A DNA stretch of 26,560 nt from Letharia columbiana (GCF_014066305.1 NW_023501145.1:1-26560), one strand, 5' to 3'. Positions 9,388 to 17,023 are shown, counted from the stretch's first letter. A program made the numbers and translations. The notes: a model not told the origin generated them from the sequence alone.

Positions 9388-9502
9388 TCATTTTTCTGAT
9401 TTTTCATCAGATGAAAAAGAAGATGAAAAATCAGATGAAAAAGGAAAAATCAGATTAAAAATCAGATTAAAAATCACATGGAAAATCAGATGAAAAATCA
9501 TA
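9388..9502. repeat. imperfect tandem repeat, AAAAATCAGATG-like unit
   Basis: About nine degenerate copies of aaaaatcagat(g/t) follow each other, in part as an inverted arrangement (ctgatttttcatcag facing its complement near 9396-9412). It is low-complexity spacer sequence that could form alternative hairpins. It is preceded by a long T-run (9377-9388). Confidence 0.7.
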
Positions 9503-9597
9503 AAATAAAGCAAACAAAAAACGTCTTATGACCCAGCTTAGACTGTCAAAAAAATCGTCAGGCCCTTTTACCTGCCTGCTTCTTTGAACTAGAAAAA

Positions 9598-9768
9598 ATG
9601 CCATTTAGTAAAACTCGAGATAAAAACTTACAAAACAGTATAGAACAATATCTATATGATAGTCAGTTATCATACAATGACAATTGTGTTAATGTTTTCA
9701 ATCTTAATTTTAGCAGTGATACATGTAAATGTATCAGAAGTAAAAAAGAGATAATTGCTGAGTGCTAG
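9598..9768 (+). CDS. small hypothetical ORF (56 aa)
   Basis: ATG 9598 to TAG 9766 reads MPFSKTRDKNLQNSIEQYL, then a middle rich in Asn and Ser, and a short cysteine-bearing tail (CKCIRSKK). The codons need no TGA. No family is recognised. It may be a downstream piece of the decayed ORF at 8881-9323, or chance. Confidence 0.2.
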   Translation: MPFSKTRDKNLQNSIEQYLYDSQLSYNDNCVNVFNLNFSSDTCKCIRSKKEIIAEC

Positions 9769-10341
9769 GGCAATTTCCTTAATTATTATTATGAGGATAA
9801 TTACAAGGATAACTCTACAATTTCTTTACCCTGATACACGGTTCTTACAATATGGATTAATTTGGTTTTTCTCATATCCTTAATCGCAATATTAGTATTG
9901 TTAACCTTTTATTTTAGTATTAACCCAACACTTAATAGCAACAGGCACTCTCCAGCTGTTAAATATAAAAGATGGACAGATGACAGGCCGGCGGGGAGAA
10001 AGGCGTGTTAATTATATGTTTATCGATACCAGTCTCAGTACTGGCTTGCTTGTTGCGATGCATCACAGTTAGTTCTCCTTCTTCTATAATTAAATGTGTT
10101 TTTACATAAACTATTCTTAATAAATTATAACAACTATGTTTTAATAAGAAAGTCTTGGCCTAGCACAATGTTAAGATTGATAGCTTTGATTAATTACAAA
10201 AAAGGCTTTTTAAGTCTTACAAACAGACGTCTAAAGAGCTCATTTATGTATTATTTTATACCTTGACCCTTTTATCTTTAATTAGGTTACGATGCATATA
10301 TTAGAATGGATAGCACCAACAATTAATAGTATTCTAATGAT
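9769..10341. other. spacer before atp8
   Basis: No gene is seen. The stretch around 9970-10010 (gacaggccggcggggagaaa) is strikingly GC-rich for this genome. A minimal GATGC..GCAAC micro-element, inverted, is at 10052-10064. No tRNA folds convincingly. Confidence 0.4.
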
Positions 10342-10488
10342 ATGCCACAACTAGTACCTTTTTATTTCTTAAATCAAATAACTTTTGCTTTTATTTTACT
10401 TATAGTAATGATATATATATTTTCAAAATACAATTTAACTAGGTTTGTACGTTTATTTAATACACGCGTTTTTATAACTAAATTATAG
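10342..10488 (+). CDS. atp8: ATP synthase Fo subunit 8
   Basis: This is a 48-residue single-pass membrane protein of the mitochondrial ATP synthase peripheral stalk. It starts with the family signature [17 protein letters not shown], continues through one hydrophobic helix ([11 protein letters not shown]), and ends with a basic, arginine-bearing tail ([20 protein letters not shown]). The length and both ends match ascomycete Atp8. The start ATG 10342 is set by the invariant MPQL. It is intact and lies between atp6 and rns, separated from both by long spacers with hairpins. In most relatives it directly precedes atp6. Confidence 0.95.
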   Translation: MPQLVPFYFLNQITFAFILLIVMIYIFSKYNLTRFVRLFNTRVFITKL

Positions 10489-11011
10489 TTACTGCTAACA
10501 TAGTTATTCTACTTGTTTTATTTGATTATGTTTTTAATTTGTCTATCTAATATCAATTTTAACCTAGGGCTGGTGCACATCTCCAGAGGTTGTGTAGATA
10601 TAATTTTTTTTTTTCCATTATAAAATTACATCTAAAAACGCTTAGTACTGTGATACACATTGTTTAATGCTACTTTTAAGTAAATAGCATAGGGAAGTCC
10701 AAAGCTTATTAGGTTTATGCATACGTCTATTGATAATTTTTATATCTTATACAAATTCGTGCAGATACGAAAGTGTTGGTCTTTAGCAGAAAATAAGAGG
10801 TATACTTTATATATGTGACAAGAATTAAAAGTTTACTTTGTCCAGTTTAGTCTAGCTATTAAATGTCAATCCTAAACCTAGCCTTCATTTAGACTCACAG
10901 ACAATAACAGGAACCGGCTTATTTGTATCCAGTTAAACAGATTTGTAGTTTATTGGTAAACCAAGTAGTTTCATCTTTGTTTTTCTTTTTAAGTTTATTC
11001 TAATTTTATTC

Positions 11012-11046
11012 GCATTTTCTCCTTTCTCGAAAGAGAAAGGATAAAA
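11012..11046. repeat. second copy of the atp6-distal hairpin
   Basis: gcattttctcctttctcg matches the 5' arm of 8824-8861. The 3' arm (agagaaaggataaaag) carries one G-to-T change and then diverges. The 5' arm is nearly identical across 2.2 kb, so this is a dispersed hairpin family rather than convergence. Confidence 0.65.
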
Positions 11047-11526
11047 GTAACAACAATAGAAGAAAATGAATAAAAATAAAAAACGAAAAGAAAACTACTA
11101 ATCTTTCAGTTCGAATCTGAAACAAGTCAAATCATCATATGTTTATATAAAAACCTAACACTATAATGCCGCTTAATAATATAAATGTTAAAAGTTTTTT
11201 CTTTAACCCTGCAACAAAATTTGGTAATAGCTATAAAAGATACCACTAAACTGATATATCCCCTAAGTATACAGGCTTTATTTTCTTAGATAAATCATTT
11301 ATTAGTGGTCTTTTTTAAATTCTAAAATCACTAAAGTTCCATTCTCAGACTTTAAATATCAAGACGTCTGAGCAAATCAATACAAAAATGTCTTACCTAA
11401 TAAGAGGTATAACTTACATGCTCCGCAAGTAAAGTTTATTTTACTGATGGGAATAATAACGAACAAATTATCGAGTTCAAGTTTGTATTTATATTTCACC
11501 ACGATTTTGATCGAGGCATAACTAGC

Positions 11527-11574
11527 AAATGTAAAATATGTAAAACCATAATAATATGTATATTTTACATTTGT
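11527..11574. promoter_or_regulatory. 13-bp perfect hairpin upstream of rns
   Basis: caaatgtaaaata and tattttacatttg are perfect complements around a spacer of about 20 nt, ending roughly 65 bases before the rRNA. It may guide 5' processing of the rns precursor (inference). Confidence 0.5.
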
Positions 11575-11634
11575 CTCTTTGTTAAAACACTACATTAGTA
11601 GTAGTATCATTACGATGGTAAAATATACTACTTT

Positions 11635-13190
11635 AGAGTTGAGTTTGATGATGGCTCTGAATGAACGCTGTCCAAATGCTTGACACATGCTAATCGAACG
11701 ACTAGTTTTGACTAGTAGTGGTGTACAGGTGAGTTTAAGATAATGTAACTACCTTGGAGTAAGGAAAAAATGCCTTATAATAATAAAGAAAGTTAAGTTT
11801 CGCTCTTAGAAGTTCGTATCTCGTGCCAGGTAGTAGTTAAGATTAAAAGCCTAACTAGCTATACGCACGAAGTCGTAACTGAAAGGTTGATCGACCACAG
11901 TGGGCCTGAATAAAGCCCATGACGATTGTCACAGCAGTGAGGAATATTGGTCAATAGCCTAACGGCTGAACCAGCAACTTGGAGGAATGTATAGCAATAG
12001 CTACTTGCATCATTGTACAGATGATGCAAGATCGACTATGTCGAATAAAATTCTAGGTAGAATTATGATAATGACATTGTCTGCTTATGTGTCTTGACCA
12101 AATTACGTGCCAGCAGTCGCGGTAATACGTAGAAGACTAGTGTTATTCATGTTTAATCGGTTTAAAGGGTACCTAGACGGTAAATCAAGCCTAAAGTAAT
12201 AAAAAGGGACTAATTTACTAGAGTTACTTATGAGGGGGCTATAATGTACTGCTGGTGTAGAGATGAAATTCTGTTATACCTCCAAAAAGATGGCACAGGC
12301 ATAGGCGAAAGCATCTCCTTATGTGATAACTGACGTTGAGGGACGAAGGCTTAGTGTAGCGAACAGGATTAGATACCCCAGTAGTCTAAGCAGAAAATGA
12401 TGAATGTCATAGATTAGATAAATAAGTTTATTCTATAAATGAAAGTGTAAGCATTCCACCTCAAGAGTAATTTGGCAACATTGGAACTGAAATCATTAGA
12501 CCGTTTCTGAAACCAGTAGTGAAGTATGTTGTTTAATTTGATGACCCGCAAAAAACCTTACCACAATTTGAATATTTATATCTTTTATTGTTTTTATTTT
12601 TAATCTTCTTATTTTTTTTCTTGTTCTGACAACATTAATTAAAGAAGAAAAAGAAAAAGAGGCAATAAGATATCTTTACAAGCGTTGCACGGCTGTCTTC
12701 AGTTAATGTCGCGAGACTCTGGTTAGTTCCATTAAATTAACGTAAACCCTTACTTTATTTTTAGATAGAGTAGTTCCCCGCTATATTGGATATGATAACA
12801 GGGACTAGGACAAGTCATCATGGCCTAAATATTGTGGGCTATAGACGTGCCACGTAGGCCTTACAAAAGGGTGTGAAATTGCGAAATTGAGCTAATCCCC
12901 CAAAACTGGATAAACACTAACAATGGATTGTAGTCTGTAACTCGACTGCGTGAAATAGGAATTACTAGTAATCGTGTATAAGTACGGCACGGTGAATCTA
13001 ATCTCAGATAGGTACTAACTACTCGTCAGGCGCCGGAAGAAGTATGTGCAATAAGTTCGGCTAGTGTTTATTTATAATTTAGGCGATTTGGTCTAATAAC
13101 TTAGGCATGATGTCTTCGTATGCGTGACTTTGATTGGTGTTAAGTCGAAATATGGTTCGTGTAGTGGAAATTGCACGGGATTAATGAATA
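11635..13190 (+). rRNA. rns: mitochondrial small-subunit rRNA
   Basis: The universal SSU landmarks appear in order: gagtttgatgatggctctga at the 5' end (11640); gtgccagcagtcgcggtaat, the 530 loop, near 12,107; ggattagataccccagtag near 12,367; ttgtttaatttgatgacccg near 12,530; cggctgtcttcagttaatgt near 12,690; and actagtaatcgtgtataagt near 12,963. The 3' decoding region ends about 13,190. Length is about 1.55 kb with no intron. A T-rich, then A-rich insert at 12,571-12,670 looks like an expanded variable hairpin. The precise ends are approximate because they were placed by conserved motifs only. Confidence 0.95.
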
Positions 13191-13204
13191 TTAAAAATAC
13201 CCCA

Positions 13205-13249
13205 GTTACAAAGCAATAAGGGATCAATAACTCCTTATTGCTTTGTAAC
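13205..13249. terminator. 17-bp perfect hairpin after rns
   Basis: gttacaaagcaataagg (13205-13221) and ccttattgctttgtaac (13233-13249) pair without mismatch around an 11-nt loop, about 15 bases past the rRNA end. It is a good candidate for the 3' processing or stability element of rns. Confidence 0.65.
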
Positions 13250-13339
13250 ACCCCCAATACATACGTACTTTTTTTAGTTTGTGTTTAACTAGAAAACAGT
13301 ATGATTTAGCCACATCTAAACACTTAACTAATATACCTC

Positions 13340-13411
13340 TTTACTGTTTACTGCTTACTGTTTATTGTTTACTGTTTATTGTTTACTGTTTATTGTTTAC
13401 TGTTCACTGTT
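13340..13411. repeat. 14-nt tandem repeat (tttactgtttattg)n
   Basis: About five units of tttactgtttattg, the first and last variant, run between the rns hairpin and the partial trnY. The units are almost identical, so copy number is likely variable between strains. Confidence 0.85.
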
Positions 13412-13436
13412 GTACATAGGGAGTTTTATTAAAGAT

Positions 13437-13449
13437 GATGCTTTGCAAC
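13437..13449 (+). repeat. minimal micro-element (GATGCTTTGCAAC)
   Basis: It has the GATGCT start and GCAAC end of elements A and B with only two bases between them. It sits ten bases before the partial trnY. It could be a deletion derivative or a chance match. Confidence 0.4.
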
Positions 13450-13458
13450 ACCAATACA

Positions 13459-13505
13459 AGGAAGGTTCCATTTGTTGGTATGAGGGGTTGAGCTGTAAAC
13501 TCAAT
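13459..13505 (+). pseudogene. trnY: 5' half of a tRNA-Tyr, followed by a HEG
   Basis: AGGAAGG, then TTCCA...GG (D arm), then the anticodon arm TTGAG-CTGTAAA-CTCAA with GUA anticodon, up to CTCAAT. The last 20 or so bases are identical to the complete trnY at 14260, while the acceptor and D arm differ. The variable loop, T arm and 3' acceptor are missing; an HEG ORF begins at the point where they should be. Confidence 0.8.
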
Positions 13506-14248
13506 GGTATTATACCGTAAAAGGTATAAAAATACTACAAGAGTTCAATTATCTTCCTCAGCGAAGCAGATAATGAAAACAAAAATAGAAATAATACATG
13601 ATAAATTAGGCGAGTTATCCGTGCAAAATACGATTATACAGGAAAACAGAGTAAAGTGTGGTGTATATATATGGACTAACAAAATAAACAATAAAATTTA
13701 GGTTGGATCAAGCATAAATTTATCCAAAATATTTGTCAAAGACTTCAACCACGATGCTTTGTCTAAAATTCGTATGTTAATTAATTTAGCACTCTTGAAA
13801 TGTTTCGCAATAACAAGAAAGAACTTTAGCTAGATATTATTGAAGATTGTTCTCTTAAAAACGTTATTTTAAAGGAACAGTTATATTTGTATAACCTAAA
13901 ACCCGATTATAATATTTTAAAGCAGGCAGGTTCTTCTTATGGTGATGCTCAACTTCGTTAGCAACCCATAATGAGGCAAGCATATTAAAAAGAAGCAGGC
14001 GTACTGTACCTGAAGCTACCTTGGTCAAAATGAGAACTATAGTACAGACGGAAGAAACCAAAAATAAAATTAGGAAGTCTATAGCTACACCCGTGTTGGT
14101 TGTTAATATAAACACAGAAAAATATAGAGACCTATCTAAATTAGAAGCTGGTTTAGTCTTGGGTGTTTATGACTCTACCATTGGGCGTTAGATAAGATCA
14201 GGAAAAGTTTTGTTGGATAAGTTTTTATTTTCATCCCCTGAGATCTAA
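13504..14248 (+). pseudogene. decayed GIY-YIG homing endonuclease inserted at trnY
   Basis: The frame begins with ATG overlapping the end of the tRNA 5' half. The catalytic start reads CGVYIWTNKINNKI-stop-VGSS, where TAG (13699-13701) replaces the tyrosine of the YIG/YVG motif. A second TAG near 13,831 and a frameshift follow. Another frame then reads LDIIEDCSLKNVILKEQLYL, YNLKPDYNILKQAGSSYG. Micro-element B copy 3 is inserted after SYG, and the sequence resumes as a NUMOD3-like HNEASILKRSRRT and a NUMOD1-like VLVVNINTEKYRDLSKLEAG, ending at TAA 14246. No group I core is seen around it, so it is not an ordinary intron ORF. Confidence 0.8.
13945..13965 (-). repeat. micro-element B, copy 3
   Basis: This 21-mer is identical to 5113-5133 and lies at the equivalent place in another HEG, directly after the tyrosine-glycine (tatggt) of a NUMOD3 repeat. 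The net insertion is again about 20 nt with the same phase change. Confidence 0.8.
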
Positions 14249-14259
14249 TCAGCAACTAA

Positions 14260-14344
14260 AGGAAACTTCCATAATTGGCAAGATGGGTTGAGCTGTAAAC
14301 TCAATAGCACTAAGCTTTTAAGAGTTCGAGTCTCTTGTTTCCTA
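14260..14344 (+). tRNA. trnY: tRNA-Tyr, anticodon GUA
   Basis: The acceptor stem AGGAAAC/GTTTCCT is a perfect 7 bp. D stem CCA/TGG has loop TAATTGGCAAGA, and the anticodon arm TTGAG-CTGTAAA-CTCAA gives GUA. A long variable arm (AGCACTAAGCTTTTAAG) marks it as class II, as is usual for mitochondrial tRNA-Tyr. The T arm AGAGT..TCGAGTCTCT is acceptable. It is the only complete tRNA-Tyr here and lies 12 bases after the HEG stop. Confidence 0.9.
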
Positions 14345-14470
14345 TTAATGCTCCGCAAGTTAAAAACATTTTACATGCTCTGCCATGGATGCTCTGCTTG
14401 TTGTTCCACAAAAGCTACACAAGCAAGCCTAAAAAAAATTAAAGTACTGCATAAAACAGATTTAAAGCCA

Positions 14471-14541
14471 AAGAGTATAATTTAATGGTAAAATAGGAAG
14501 CTTCAAACTTCAAATTCTCAGTTCAAATCCGAGTATTCTTG
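14471..14541 (+). tRNA. trnW: tRNA-Trp, anticodon UCA
   Basis: The acceptor stem AAGAGTA/TATTCTT has one G-U pair. The D arm is AATTTAATGGTAAAATA, and the anticodon stem GAAG/CTTC has loop CTTCAAA, giving UCA. The T arm CTCAG..CCGAG has one A-C mismatch. UCA decodes UGA and UGG, matching the TGA-Trp codons in nad1, atp6 and the HEGs. Confidence 0.85.
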
Positions 14542-14581
14542 TTGTGCTTATTGTGGCCGGTTGCTTTTTTTCTTCCTCAGT

Positions 14582-14648
14582 AAATCAGATGCTGATGCCA
14601 TGATGCTTCGCATTCACAAGCAACCGCAATAAAAAGTGCATCAGCATC
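14582..14648 (-). repeat. micro-element A, copy 3, extended
   Basis: It contains the inverted 34-nt element followed by GCAATAAAAAGTGCATCAG. The whole block is matched in opposite orientation at 15231-15318, making a second long inverted repeat that encloses trnN and trnK. Confidence 0.8.
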
Positions 14649-14734
14649 AGAAGCATCATATGTTTTCTTTAAACAGCGAAGCAGATAACTATTATTTGTG
14701 TTGCTTTTGTGGAACAACAAGCAGAGCATCCATA

Positions 14735-14805
14735 GCCTTTGTAGCTCAACGGTAGAGCGAGATACTGTTAATATTTTGATAAGTGTTCGATTCACTTTAA
14801 GGGCT
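14735..14805 (+). tRNA. trnN: tRNA-Asn, anticodon GUU
   Basis: Acceptor GCCTTTG/TAAGGGC has two G-U pairs, and the D arm is GCTC...GAGC. The anticodon stem AGATA/TATTT has loop CTGTTAA (GUU), and the T arm AAGTG/CACTT has loop TTCGATT. The discriminator is T. All arms pair, so it is probably functional. Confidence 0.85.
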
Positions 14806-14933
14806 GTTTATTTGCTTGCTTGATGCCATCACGCTTATTTTTTTTATGCGTTGTGTTTCTTGCTTGTTTTTATTAAAAACATCAGCACAAGAAGCATCCT
14901 AAATAATATAAGACTTTTTTATCTTTACATTAA

Positions 14934-14985
14934 AGCATCTTAGCTTAAATGGTTAACCGATGTGTTTCTGTAATTTGTGTAATAT
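14934..14985 (+). pseudogene. tRNA-like 5' fragment
   Basis: AGCATCT-TA-GCTTAAATGGTTAACC resembles an acceptor strand and D arm and closely matches the 5' part of 15422-15493. No 3' acceptor partner or T arm follows within tRNA distance. The anticodon cannot be assigned. Confidence 0.35.
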
Positions 14986-15000
14986 ATCTTAATAAACCTA

Positions 15001-15073
15001 GAGACTTTAGTTTAACTGGTAAAATATGTGACTTTTAATCATCATTATATGGGTTCGAACCCCGTAGGTCTTA
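15001..15073 (+). tRNA. trnK: tRNA-Lys, anticodon UUU
   Basis: Acceptor GAGACTT/AGGTCTT has G-U pairs, and the D arm is AGTTTAACTGGTAAAAT. The anticodon stem TGTGA/TCATC has one mismatch and loop CTTTTAA (UUU). The T arm ATGGG/CCCGT has loop TTCGAAC. The discriminator is A. Good overall fit. Confidence 0.85.
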
Positions 15074-15421
15074 TCTTTGTCTAGATATCTTTTGTAGATA
15101 ACTGGTAGTTTATACAGTTAAGCTGGCAGTCCCTTTTGTAGAACAATGAAAGGAAATATACACATAGTTCTCATTATTAGTTTTTACTATTAATAGGAGA
15201 AGATACTAGAATGTAACTTAAAGCCCATGGATGCACTTTTTATTGCGGTTGCTTGTGAATGCGAGCATCTGGCATCAGCATCATGGCATCAGCATCATGG
15301 CATCAGCATCTGATTTCTCTAAAAAAAAATATGTGAAAATGAGAAAAAAACAACACAATATTACATATAATATTGTTATAATTTAGCTAAAAGGCTATAC
15401 GTTTTCTCTTTTTTACATTAG
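15074..15421. other. spacer with element A copy 4 and a 14-nt triplication
   Basis: No tRNA or ORF is seen at 15,074-15,230. Element A copy 4, extended, lies at 15231-15318, inverted relative to copy 3. Inside it, tggcatcagcatca is repeated three times in tandem (15270-15311), while the other copies have one unit. The rest is T- and A-rich spacer. Confidence 0.7.
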
Positions 15422-15493
15422 AGCGTGTTAGCTTAACTGGTTAAGCGATGTTTCAGCCACAAGGATTTAAGTTCGAAGGTCTTATACGCGCTA
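15422..15493 (+). tRNA. tRNA-like gene, degenerate, identity unsure
   Basis: Acceptor AGCGTGT/ACGCGCT pairs over 7 bp with one wobble, and D arm GCTT-AACTGGTT-AAGC is perfect. The T loop (TTCGAAGGT) has two extra bases. The anticodon arm (GATGTTTCAGCCACAAG) pairs poorly, so CAG, CAU-like or another reading cannot be fixed. It lies just before nad6, in a stretch where nad6 itself shows missing bases, so sequence errors may explain the defects. Confidence 0.45.
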
Positions 15494-15566
15494 ACTCCAT
15501 GTATAGTAAAAATTGCCATTCTCATTAAAAAACTATGTAAAAATAAAAATTCATGTAGTTAACATC

Positions 15567-16113
15567 ATGAATATAAATCCTCTACAATTTAATATGATTG
15601 ATAATTTAGATCTTCTAAGTGAAACTTTTTGGAAGCTTTTTAGACCTCTTGGCTTCTATCTTATCGGGTATTTTGACATAATAAATAAAAACCCCATAGT
15701 GTCAATAGGACTCTTTTAAGTATAGCATCTTATTTACTAGTTTTAGGTTTAAACTTTATAGGTTTATCGTATTTATTGGTTTATGTTGGAGCTGTTTCTT
15801 ATTTTTATTTATATTAATAATTAATGTGATGAGAATATCTGAGCTTTTGTCTGATACTAGTAATAGTATACCATTAGCACTATTAATAGGGTGTGTCTTT
15901 TATTTATCCTGTATATACTTCCTCTCAATTCATCAAGCTTTAATCTAAGTGTCTTTAAAGATTTATCTTTATCTTTTCTCTAAATAAATCCTTCAATCCC
16001 ACTAGTAACAATAGTGATTAATGTTTGCAACTTCTACGAAACCTGAGATGGTAGTCTGGCAGAAACAACACATATAACAAGTATAGGTAACATTATGTAT
16101 ACAAGTTATTCTA
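15567..16113 (+). pseudogene. nad6: NADH dehydrogenase subunit 6, frameshifted and truncated at the junction
   Basis: This encodes a complex I membrane subunit. It starts at ATG 15567 and contains the family's KNPIVS motif, then LLVLGLNFIGLSYLLVYVGA, RISELLSDTSNSIPLA, LSVFKDLSLSF and SLAETTHITSIGNIMYTSYS. These blocks lie in successive frames. Six shifts, all minus one, occur near 15,715, 15,802, 15,940, 15,981, 16,019 and 16,044. Each is repaired by one extra base, and T fits at every site. The C-terminal hydrophobic end is missing: after ...YTSYS the sequence changes into the AT-rich RIP region at about 16,113. Either a nuclear pseudogene or a poorly sequenced, chimeric end would explain this. 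Confidence 0.85.
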
Positions 16114-16123
16114 TATATATATA
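16108..16123. other. junction between mitochondrial and RIP-mutated DNA
   Basis: To the left, CA and TG dinucleotides are frequent and nad6 is readable up to about 16,113. To the right, CA and TG vanish, and from about 16,117 the sequence aligns with 22,585 onward. A short (TA)n run, tatatatatata, lies at the crossover. Confidence 0.8.
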
Positions 16124-17023
16124 AATTTTATTCTCTAATTTAAACTTTAATAAAGCGAGCTTATTTAATTTATTTAATTTATTCTTTAATAAAGAGAGTT
16201 TATTAAGCCTCTAAGTACTATATCTTTCGAGAAATCTAAAATCTCGACTTTTTTAAATTATCTTAATAATATTAATAAGCTTAAAAATATCTTTAATTAT
16301 TAAATTTAAAAGTAATAAATTAAGAATAAATTAAAGTTATTTAGGCTATAGCGCTATATTAAAAAAAACTATATAAAATTAATTATTAATATTATTATTA
16401 TTAAAGCTTAAATTAATAATTAATTATAGATATAAAATTAAATTTATATTATATTAAAATCGCGCTATAAAAAGAATTTATATTTTAAAATTAAGAATAA
16501 GACTAATATTAAAGAAGTTTAGAAGATTTTAAATAAGTTTAAACCTCGAGATTTAAATATTCTTAATTCTATATTTAGAAAAATAAATAATATTACTCTT
16601 ATAAAGTATAATAATAATTTTTAATTCTATATTAATAGATTTATAAAGATTTTAGATAAATTTAATAATTTATTTTTAAAGTTAAAATTTAATAAGAATT
16701 AAAAGATTTATTACTTTTATTTAAGCTTAAATTTTCTATATAATTTATACTATAAATAATATAATTAAAATTATAATATTTTTAAAAATAATAATATTAT
16801 AAAGTTTAATCTAAATTATATAATTACTCGATTTATTAATATTATAATTAATTTTATTAATTCGATTAATATTAAAGTTTATATATTAATTACGCTAATT
16901 AATAAATTTTTTATATATAATTTATAAAATATTATTATATTAATTATTATTAACGAAGCTATTAAATATAGAATTTAATAAAAAATCTATATTAATAACT
17001 CTTATATTTATATTTAAACTTAT

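Larger units (their letters stand above)
10489..11634. other. spacer between atp8 and rns
   Basis: No ORF or complete tRNA is visible over about 1.1 kb. The segment holds a T-arm-like piece near 11,107-11,126 (tttcagttcgaatctgaaac, a 6-bp stem with loop TTCGAAT), probably a tRNA 3' remnant. It also holds a near copy of the atp6-distal hairpin (11012-11046), short repeat C (11418-11429) and a hairpin at 11527-11574. Confidence 0.5.
14385..14732. repeat. 36-bp inverted repeat flanking trnW
   Basis: Arms at 14385-14420 and 14697-14732 (core ggatgctctgcttgttgttc and its complement) match over 36 bases with one mismatch. They enclose trnW and micro-element A copy 3. The right arm ends two bases before trnN. 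Confidence 0.85.

Noticed and set aside
9388..9502. CRISPR-like array
   Set aside because: The units are adjacent and degenerate without spacers; this is a low-complexity tandem repeat in mitochondrial DNA.
14288..14795. ORFs on both strands across trnY, trnW and trnN
   Set aside because: They are read through tRNA genes and inverted repeats; the repeats cause the protein-like resemblance between them.
15090..15200. Possible additional tRNA (gataactggtagtttatac...)
   Set aside because: Only a small hairpin forms; no acceptor or T arm at tRNA distance.
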